This document shows, piece by piece, positions 41,585-46,916 of a stretch of DNA of 46,916 nt. The stretch lies in contig JAJYXE010000004.1 of assembly GCA_021791145.1 (NCBI GenBank), forward strand, positions 1 through 46,916. Reading direction: 5' to 3'. The translations under genes were made by a program, and so were the position numbers. This stretch comes from Actinomycetes bacterium (GTDB taxonomy: Bacteria; Actinomycetota; Acidimicrobiia; Acidimicrobiales; RAAP-2). The number at the start of each line of letters is the position of its first letter. Within the stretch, counting starts at the first letter, position 1. The notes beneath the pieces are model-generated. The model was not told the DNA's origin. It did no database searches and worked only from the letters and a program-made list of their open reading frames with translations.

Positions 41585-42589
41585 TCAGAGCGCGGCGAGC
41601 CAGTCGAGCAGTCCGGCGTCCTGGTTCCATTCGGGCAGGTCGTCAGAGACGATGTCGACGTAGACGGCTTCGAGGGCTCTGCGCTTGGCTTCGGTGGAGG
41701 CCCGGGCGTAGATCTCGGTCGTGGACAGGTCGACATGGCCGAGGATGTCGCGGATATAGGGCAGTGGGACGCCCGCGTCGTAAAGGTGCATGGCCTTGCT
41801 ATGGCGCAGCACGTGAGGACTGAGTTCGGCATTGGCGAGCACCGGGTCACCGGCCATGGCCTGGTACTTGGCAATGATCCAGGCGATCCCGCCGCGGCTG
41901 AGCTTTCGGCCGTGCTGATTGACGAACACCGCGTCATCGTCGTGGCCGGGACCATCGAGATGCTGTTCGGCCAGGTAGGCGTCGAGCAGTGCCGCCGTGT
42001 TGTCGCCGAGGGGGACGTGACGGGTCTTGTTGCCCTTTCCGGTCAAGGCCGCCATGGCTGGGGCCTCGAGTCGGACGTCGCGAACGGTGAGGTCGGCGAG
42101 CTCTTGGACCCGTGCTGCGGTGTCGTAGAGGGTGGCGAGCAAGGTCGCGTCACGCCGCCCCCGCCGGGTGGACCGGTCGGGCTGTGCGAGCAGGAGGCGG
42201 GTCTGCTCGACGCTCAGGTGGTTCACACCCGGTTTGGCCTGCTTCTTCGCGGGGATGGCGAGAATGTCCTGGCAGCAGGCCATCCGGACAGGGTCTTGGG
42301 ATTGCATCCACCGGAAGAACGAGGCGACCGCGGCGAGACGCTGGTTCCGCGTCGACACGCTGTTGTGCCTGACGTCGCAGAGCCAGTCCAAGAACCCGAC
42401 AATCGCCCCGGCGTCGATCGAGTCGAGGGTGAGCTTTTCGGGCGGGATGGAGCGGTCGTCGCGAAAGAACACGACAAGCAGCTTGAACGTGTCGCGATAG
42501 GACGCCACCGTGTTCGGCGAGCAGCCGCGAAGCCCCGCCAGGTACGCGGTGAGGAAACGTCGCAAGGACAGTGCGAAGTCAGTCGCCAT
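41585..42589 (-). CDS. RIT tyrosine recombinase C
   Basis: 334 residues, the last of three. The N-terminal SAM-like domain (SLRRFLTAYLAGLRGCSPNTVASYRDTFKLL) precedes the catalytic domain: Arg160 in AARVQEL, Lys185 or Lys188, His259-x-x-Arg262 in HVLRHSKAM, His285 in ILGHVD, Tyr294 in TTEIYA. The ATG has GGAAGG 8 bases upstream and overlaps the preceding gene by 11 bases. Confidence 0.92.
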   Translation of the reverse strand: MATDFALSLRRFLTAYLAGLRGCSPNTVASYRDTFKLLVVFFRDDRSIPPEKLTLDSIDAGAIVGFLDWLCDVRHNSVSTRNQRLAAVASFFRWMQSQDPVRMACCQDILAIPAKKQAKPGVNHLSVEQTRLLLAQPDRSTRRGRRDATLLATLYDTAARVQELADLTVRDVRLEAPAMAALTGKGNKTRHVPLGDNTAALLDAYLAEQHLDGPGHDDDAVFVNQHGRKLSRGGIAWIIAKYQAMAGDPVLANAELSPHVLRHSKAMHLYDAGVPLPYIRDILGHVDLSTTEIYARASTEAKRRALEAVYVDIVSDDLPEWNQDAGLLDWLAAL

Positions 42590-43559
42590 GGCGTGGCCCT
42601 TCCGTGACCGGTGGGACGACCTCGCCGACGACGCGTCGAACCTGAGCGGTGATGTGAGGGTAGGACTCGGCGGTCAGCCTGAGGTAGTAGGCCGTGTCGT
42701 CAGGGGACGCGTGGCCCATGTAGGCCTGGAGGACCGGCAGCAACGCGCCGACGTCGTCGCCGCGCGCGAACCACCCACGCAGGTTGTTGACCGCAAAAAC
42801 ATGGCGAAGATCATGCACACGGAGACCGTGGCCTCGGCCCCCGTGGGAGATGCGGGCCTGCCAGAGGAATCGACGGAAGTTCTTGTCGAGGTTCCCGAGG
42901 GTGAGCGGAGCACCGGCCGTGCCGGGGAAGAACCACTCCCCACCGGTGCGCCCGACGACCTGGGCGTGGTAGTCGGCAAGCCGTTGACGAAGCGGCTCGC
43001 TCACGGGCACCTGGCGATCCTTGCCGCCCTTCGCGTCCCGGATCTGCAGGACCCCGGCGTCGATGTCGACATCGTCGACGCGCAGCAGGCGGGCTTCGGA
43101 GGCACGCAGGCCGCAGGCATAGATCGTGCGGAACAGCACCGGCATGACGAGGTGGCGGAACGGGACCGCCGAGCAGTAATGGCAGCGGTCGGTCTGGGCG
43201 AACAGGGCCGCCAGCTCGGTGTCGGTGTAGATGTGCGGTACGTAACGGGCAGGCCTTTCCAGCACGCCGGGGGGCAGGACGTAGGCGGGTACACCGCGGC
43301 GTCCGAGCCAGCGGGCCAGTTCCCGCAACGGCGCCACCAGCGCCTGCAAGGTCGCCGGCTTCACCCCTCGCTTCCGGGCAGCAGCCACCCACGCCTCGAC
43401 TGCGGCCTCACTCGGCGCGTCCAGCCCGGGGAACTCCGCGCAGCAGAACGCGCAGAAGCGAGAAAGCGCCCGCTCTTCGGCGACGTACTTGTAGCCGACA
43501 GAGCGCTTCTCCGCGACGAGGCGGGAGATCGCGCTGTCCATCGTGATCTCGGGGCTCAC
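42579..43559 (-). CDS. RIT tyrosine recombinase B
   Basis: 326 residues from the GTG at 43559, with AGGAGG 7 bases upstream and a GTGA overlap with the stop of the first recombinase gene. Catalytic residues are Arg152 in CGLRASEA, Lys180 nearby, His249-x-x-Arg252 in HDLRHVFA, His283 in YMGHAS and Tyr291/Tyr292 in DTAYYL. A Cys pair in DRCHYCS (near 126-129) is a possible structural feature. The frame extends to 43871, but that part is a shadow of the first gene. Confidence 0.92.
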   Translation of the reverse strand: MSPEITMDSAISRLVAEKRSVGYKYVAEERALSRFCAFCCAEFPGLDAPSEAAVEAWVAAARKRGVKPATLQALVAPLRELARWLGRRGVPAYVLPPGVLERPARYVPHIYTDTELAALFAQTDRCHYCSAVPFRHLVMPVLFRTIYACGLRASEARLLRVDDVDIDAGVLQIRDAKGGKDRQVPVSEPLRQRLADYHAQVVGRTGGEWFFPGTAGAPLTLGNLDKNFRRFLWQARISHGGRGHGLRVHDLRHVFAVNNLRGWFARGDDVGALLPVLQAYMGHASPDDTAYYLRLTAESYPHITAQVRRVVGEVVPPVTEGPRHGD

Positions 43560-44788
43560 CGTGACACCTCCTGGGTCGATGCGTCGGGGTCGAGTGCACA
43601 GCTGGCCAAAAGCCCGAGCGAGGATTTCAGGTACACGCCGGTCGAGCGGACCGACTGATGACCGAGGATGTCTGCGATCTGCTCGAGCGGCGTGCCCTTT
43701 TCCATCAACCGGGTCGCGAGCGTGTGCCTGAGCGAGTGCATGCCGTGGTGGCGTTTCTCGCCGATCGGGACGTGAGCCGCCCGGGCGTGCTTGACCAGGA
43801 TCTGGTGGAGATGGTCCTCGTCGGAGAACGGACCGATCGGGGCAGTGTGCCGAACGAACACCTGCGGGCAATCACAGGCCGGTCGACCGGCACGGATGTA
43901 GTCGATCACGGCCCAGCCGACGTCCTTCAACAACGGCAGCTGCACCGGGGCAGCGGTCTTGGCCTGCGTGAGGACCAACCGGTTGCCCGGCCAGTCGAAG
44001 TCGGCGAACTCCAAGCGCTTGACGTCGACGCCGCGCAGTCCGAGCCTCGCGATCAAAAGGACGATCGCGTAGTCCCGCTTCCCGCTCGGGTTGCCCCGAT
44101 CGATCGCGTCGAGGATCGACTCCACTTCGCCCGGCTCCCACACCGATGGCACCCTGGCCTGCTTGGTGGAGTGCGCGGCCGGGACAGCGTCGGCAACGGC
44201 GGCGCCGACAAGGCCCTCAGCGGATGCGAACACCAGAAACGAGCGCAGCGCACACAGCTTCTGCTCGACCGTCTTTGCCTGGTAACCAGCGAGCGTGGTG
44301 ACGAACGCGTCGATCGTGGCGACGTCGCAGCGAGCGAGGCCGCCGCGTGCACCGGTGAACGCGACGAAATCCCCGGCGACAGTTCCATAGGTGCGCACCG
44401 TGGACACGGCGCGGTTCGCACCTCGTAGCCAGGCCTGGAACCGGGCGACCGTGTCGGCATCCTTCCCGGTCAGCCGGTCGATCGACCGGCTGTAGCGGCG
44501 CAGCACCGCTCCATGGACTGCGTAGTCGCCGAGCATCTGGGCGACCCTGAACAGATAGACGTCGTTCGCCACGAGCGTGCCAGAGCGCTCCTTCGCGAAG
44601 AAGTTGCACGACTCGTCGACCCATGCCATCGCGACGTCCAAGGAGAACTCCTCGACGCCGCGGGCAGCGAAGAACCTCTCCATGCGGCGCCAGCACCCCC
44701 GATACCAGACCAACGTCGGGTCCTTGTAGCCGAGACGCTGCAGCTCTGCGTCCAGACCGGACACCAATCCCGACACAGTCACTGTCAC
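43556..44788 (-). CDS. RIT tyrosine recombinase A
   Basis: 410 residues from the GTG at 44788, with AGGAGG 6 bases upstream. The GTG at 44806 precedes that site and is rejected. It has an N-terminal extension of about 100 residues before the SAM-like domain. Catalytic residues are Arg252 in LGLRGVD, His351-x-x-Arg354 in HSLRHTLATRL, His377 in LGHQSVRST and Tyr386 in GVYLK. It is the first gene of the trio, and only about 60 bases separate it from the right inverted repeat. Confidence 0.92.
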   Translation of the reverse strand: MTVTVSGLVSGLDAELQRLGYKDPTLVWYRGCWRRMERFFAARGVEEFSLDVAMAWVDESCNFFAKERSGTLVANDVYLFRVAQMLGDYAVHGAVLRRYSRSIDRLTGKDADTVARFQAWLRGANRAVSTVRTYGTVAGDFVAFTGARGGLARCDVATIDAFVTTLAGYQAKTVEQKLCALRSFLVFASAEGLVGAAVADAVPAAHSTKQARVPSVWEPGEVESILDAIDRGNPSGKRDYAIVLLIARLGLRGVDVKRLEFADFDWPGNRLVLTQAKTAAPVQLPLLKDVGWAVIDYIRAGRPACDCPQVFVRHTAPIGPFSDEDHLHQILVKHARAAHVPIGEKRHHGMHSLRHTLATRLMEKGTPLEQIADILGHQSVRSTGVYLKSSLGLLASCALDPDASTQEVSR

Positions 44789-44850
44789 AGCCGACCTCCT
44801 GATCACCAGGGCCCGGCACCATGCCGGACCGATGATCAGAATCGTCGGCG

Positions 44851-44936
44851 CGTTATGTGCAGCGCTCGGCCCCGGTCCCCATCCTCACCAGGACTGATGG
44901 GGCCGCGCTGTGCATAACCCAGCGCTGTTCATAGGG
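44851..44936. repeat. RIT right inverted repeat
   Basis: 86 bases, the inverted partner of 41489-41573. It ends GTTCATAGGG directly against RT codons GGG GTG ATC TCA. It lies upstream of recombinase A and may carry the element's promoter and the enzymes' binding sites. Confidence 0.93.
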
Positions 44937-45585
44937 CGGGGTGATCTCACCCCTCCTCGCCAACGTCTACCTGCATGCCTTCGACCGGGCCTGGGCCGAG
45001 TCCGGCACGGGAGAAGTCGTCCGCTATGCGGACGACTTCGTCGTGTTGTGTTCGTCTCGTGCACAGGCTGAAGATGCCCAGCGGCGGGCGACCGCCATCA
45101 TGGGTGACCTCGGTCTGTCGCTGCACCCGGACAAGACCCGTGTGGTCGACCTCCGGGAGGGCGAGGAGGGCTTCGATTTCCTGGGCTGGCACTTTCGTGC
45201 CCGCATGTCCGGCAAGCTGTGGGAACGGGAGCGAATCGTCCACTACTACCTCCACCGCTGGCCGAGCGAGCGGTCCATGAAGCGTGCCAGGGCGAGGATC
45301 AAGGCCATGACCGGTCGGAGCCAGGTCGGGATGGAGCTGAAGGCCGTGATCGCACGGCTCAACCTGTTCCTCCGGGGATGGGGCGGCTACTTCCGCACCG
45401 GCAACAGCGCCAAGAAGTTCGTCAGCCTGGACCGCTACGTCGTGTGGCGGCTGAAGCGCTTGCTCATCAAGAAGCGCGGCCGCAACCTCCGGGCGGGCCA
45501 GGCGACACGATGGACGCGCACCTGGTTCCACGACCAGGGCCTGCACAAGCTCATGGGCACTATCCGTTATCCGAAGGCTGCGTAA
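44937..45585 (+). pseudogene. Group II intron reverse transcriptase/maturase, 3' half (right)
   Basis: The frame starts at the RIT end with GVISPLLANVYLHAFD, then VRYADDFVVLC, LHPDKTRVVDL, FDFLGWHFRAR and a maturase-type C-terminus ending MGTIRYPKAA. It differs clearly from the left RT fragment in sequence, so it derives from a different intron. The 5' half is absent. A TAG from the RIT repeat lies in frame directly before it. Confidence 0.88.
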
Positions 45586-45607
45586 CCATGTCCAGAAGAC
45601 CGTCGGT

Positions 45608-45640
45608 GAGCTGTATGCGGGAAAACCGCACGTACAGATC
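45608..45640 (+). ncRNA. Group II intron domain V (right, plus strand)
   Basis: GAGCTGTATGCGG-GAAA-ACCGCACGTACAGATC is a canonical 33-nt domain V: AGC triad, GAAA tetraloop and a two-base bulge. It follows the plus-strand RT fragment by 22 bases and so belongs to the same intron. Confidence 0.88.
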
Positions 45641-45797
45641 GAAAGGGGGATGGGGAACCGGGCCTGCCTTGCAGGCACCGCGCCCCTGACTACCAATGGA
45701 TAGCCCTTACGCGAGAAGTCCCGGAGGAACGCCCTGAGGGCGAGCTTTTCGGGATCTGGTGAGTGGCCGGGGGTAATCGCACCCCCGGGCTCTCGCA

Positions 45798-45831
45798 GAA
45801 CCCGGCGTGAAGGTCTCCCCTCACCGGGCTC
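45798..45831 (-). ncRNA. Group II intron domain V (third copy, minus strand)
   Basis: On the minus strand GAGCCCGGTGAGG-GGAG-ACC...TTCACGCCGGGTTC folds as domain V and is closely related to the copy at 40779-40812. A domain VI-like G-rich hairpin follows toward 45765. Its RT is nearly all deleted. Confidence 0.75.
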
Positions 45832-45975
45832 CCACAGGCCGACCGCTGGCTTGCGATATGAGGGCCCAATGGGCAAGGAGCCGAGGCTGACGTTGACGCA
45901 CAACGTTCAGCCAGTTCCATGCTTGCGTGACCTTCCCTCGCAATCGTTTGAACTTCTGCTGAACCGACGGCCATG
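45821..45975 (-). pseudogene. C-terminal remnant of a third group II intron RT
   Basis: On the minus strand the frame reads VQQKFKRLRGKVTQAWNWL and then RQRQPRLLAHWAL, ending at a TGA inside domain V. It aligns with the last 45 residues of the left RT fragment (KYRRLRSLQRFKRWW...QRQPGFFAQW). The rest of the protein is missing. Confidence 0.65.
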
Positions 45976-46062
45976 ATCCCCTGTGCCAAGTGCGGCAAGC
46001 CCATCATCGAGCGGGCCGAGCAAGGGCAGCTCCGCAAGTCAGGGATTCGGTCAAAGTCGTAG
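45973..46062 (+). other. Short zinc-ribbon-like ORF
   Basis: A 29-codon frame MIPCAKCGKPIIERAEQGQL... with a CxxC pair. It is possibly the first residues of a truncated zinc-finger protein; it could equally be chance. No ribosome binding site is evident. Confidence 0.25.
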
Positions 46063-46225
46063 GGCGTTGAGAACGAGCTTGTCGTTGCCGAGCGAGTCGG
46101 TGCCGGACAGTGCAGCGCTGGTTCTCCCGGCGTTGCAGAGAGCCGGACGACTGGTGCGTGTGATGGGCACGGCGGCGCGTTGGGGCTCCGACTGGTCCAG
46201 AACGACAACCCGGCGCCGCGGCGCG

Positions 46226-46916
46226 CTACAGACCGAGCAGCGTGAGTGCGGATGCGGGGCGTCGGGACACCGAGCGCAGTGCTCGGGCGATGTTGGTCGC
46301 ACCGGCGAGACGCAGGACGCTGATCGCGAGATTGCGCATGGCGGCAAGCGCGCGGGGTGCAGAGCCAGAGCGGACCTTGGAGTGGTCCTCGCGCATCGTC
46401 ACGTCCCGGACCCAGTGCAGTCCGTTCTCGATCGACCAGTGACCTCGTGCGGCACTGAGGAGTTGGCGCCGGGTCGCTGTCCGCGTGGTCAAGCTGGTGA
46501 CCGCGTACGCGGTCTCGGTCGAGCGAGCGGTCTTGGTCTTCGCGTCGTCCACCTCCCGCATGATCCGGACGACTTGGGAGAGGTGCGGGAAGTCGTGGAG
46601 CCCCGAGCCTGTGGCGACCCAGATCGTGCGGGTCTCGAGACGTCCGTGGCCCTTTGCGGTCTCGGTCACTGGCTCGATCAGCGGTCCTCGTCGAGCGACG
46701 CGATCACGTCGTAGAGCGTTGGCTGGTTCTCCTTGACGAAGAACAGGTATGCGGCCGATTTGTCCTCGACGAGGAAGCGGGCGTGTTCACGCTGGGTGTG
46801 CATCGCGTCGGCGGTGACGACGCGACCGGCGAGTGTGAGGTGCTCGAGCATCGGGCGGAAGGCGACGATCTCGTTCTCCTTGTGGTCGACCTCTGCCTGG
46901 GCGATGACCACTCGCT
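46226..46916 (-). pseudogene. ISAs1-type transposase, frameshifted and cut by the window edge
   Basis: Two frames together give an ISAs1-family DDE transposase: VVTADAMHTQREHARFLVEDKSA and LFFVKENQPTL (46678-46911), then VTETAKGHGRLETRTIWVA, ARGHWSIENGLHWVRDVTMREDHSKVR and NLAISVLRLAG (46226-46669). The frames differ, and the join lies around 46670-46690, where ...LDEDR-stop meets ...PLIEPVTETAK. The N-terminal part lies beyond the window. One insertion or deletion explains the break. Confidence 0.8.

Larger units (their letters stand above)
41489..44936 (-). mobile_element. RIT element (three tyrosine recombinases between inverted repeats)
   Basis: A 3448-bp element bounded by 85/86-bp near-perfect inverted repeats ending CCCTATGAAC...GTTCATAGGG. 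Inside are three tyrosine recombinase genes on the minus strand, each overlapping the next by a few bases, and nothing else. That is the definition of a Recombinase-In-Trio element. All three enzymes retain the R-H-R-H-Y residues. Both flanks are 3' halves of group II intron RT genes, which is not how a simple insertion looks. Confidence 0.9.
45586..46225. other. Intron and insertion-sequence debris
   Basis: This holds two group II domain V structures on opposite strands, the C-terminal remnant of a third RT and a short zinc-ribbon-like frame (45973-46062). The part from 46063 to 46225 contains no frame I would call and probably includes one end of the ISAs1-type element. Confidence 0.5.

Noticed and set aside
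42510..43658. Plus-strand ORF opposite the RIT recombinases
   Set aside because: Antisense shadow; the minus-strand recombinases carry full catalytic sets and coupled ribosome binding sites.

Overview
The window is high-GC DNA with actinobacterial gene content. It has a Lys/Ala/Arg-tailed HU protein, CrgA, a DUF3817-type membrane protein, and a crgA / trpG / pknB / pbpA / pstP / fhaB / fhaA cluster that ends beside a tRNA-Leu, as in mycobacteria. The lineage within Actinobacteria is not certain. An Acidimicrobiia-like organism is an inference from the reduced cluster (no pknA, no rodA) and the overall style.

Layout: (1) 1-7.3 kb: tRNA-Ala, a divergent FtsH-type protease, a DrrAB-type ABC exporter, a PLP group II decarboxylase and an orphan ABC ATPase, all on the minus strand. 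(2) 7.4-11.2 kb: a glcDEF glycolate oxidase operon whose last stop codon lies inside a tRNA-Ile gene. (3) 11.2-12.6 kb: one unrecognised, lower-GC gene overlapping the 3' half of that tRNA. (4) 12.7-21.1 kb: a D-threonine aldolase/D-serine dehydratase-type enzyme, dnaE1 carrying a 405-residue intein, an HU protein, a nucleotidyltransferase-like protein and an Mrr-like nuclease with a membrane anchor. (5) 21.2-28.7 kb: an orphan molybdenum hydroxylase large subunit, a tandem-repeat array, a short-chain dehydrogenase broken by one in-frame TGA at a Trp position, a beta-carbonic anhydrase, a thioesterase, a thiolase and small membrane proteins. (6) 28.7-37.1 kb: the cell-division/Ser-Thr kinase cluster, in which kinase, phosphatase, FHA readers and penicillin-binding protein are chained by 4-base start/stop overlaps.

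(7) 37.3-46.9 kb is a mobile-DNA region downstream of tRNA-Leu(CAG). It starts with a coupled AbrB-like protein and a tyrosine recombinase with an eight-cysteine insert. It continues with an IS1595-like remnant, then a complete 3.45 kb RIT element (three overlapping tyrosine recombinase genes between about 85-bp inverted repeats), and ends with a frameshifted ISAs1-type transposase.

The most unusual structure is at the RIT ends. Both abut the 3' half of a group II intron reverse transcriptase gene, the two halves point outward, they come from different introns, and both are cut at the same conserved codons (the PQG / VISPLLAN motif). Three group II domain V RNAs are visible around them. This looks like an element that targets a conserved reverse-transcriptase motif and has since been rearranged between two insertions.
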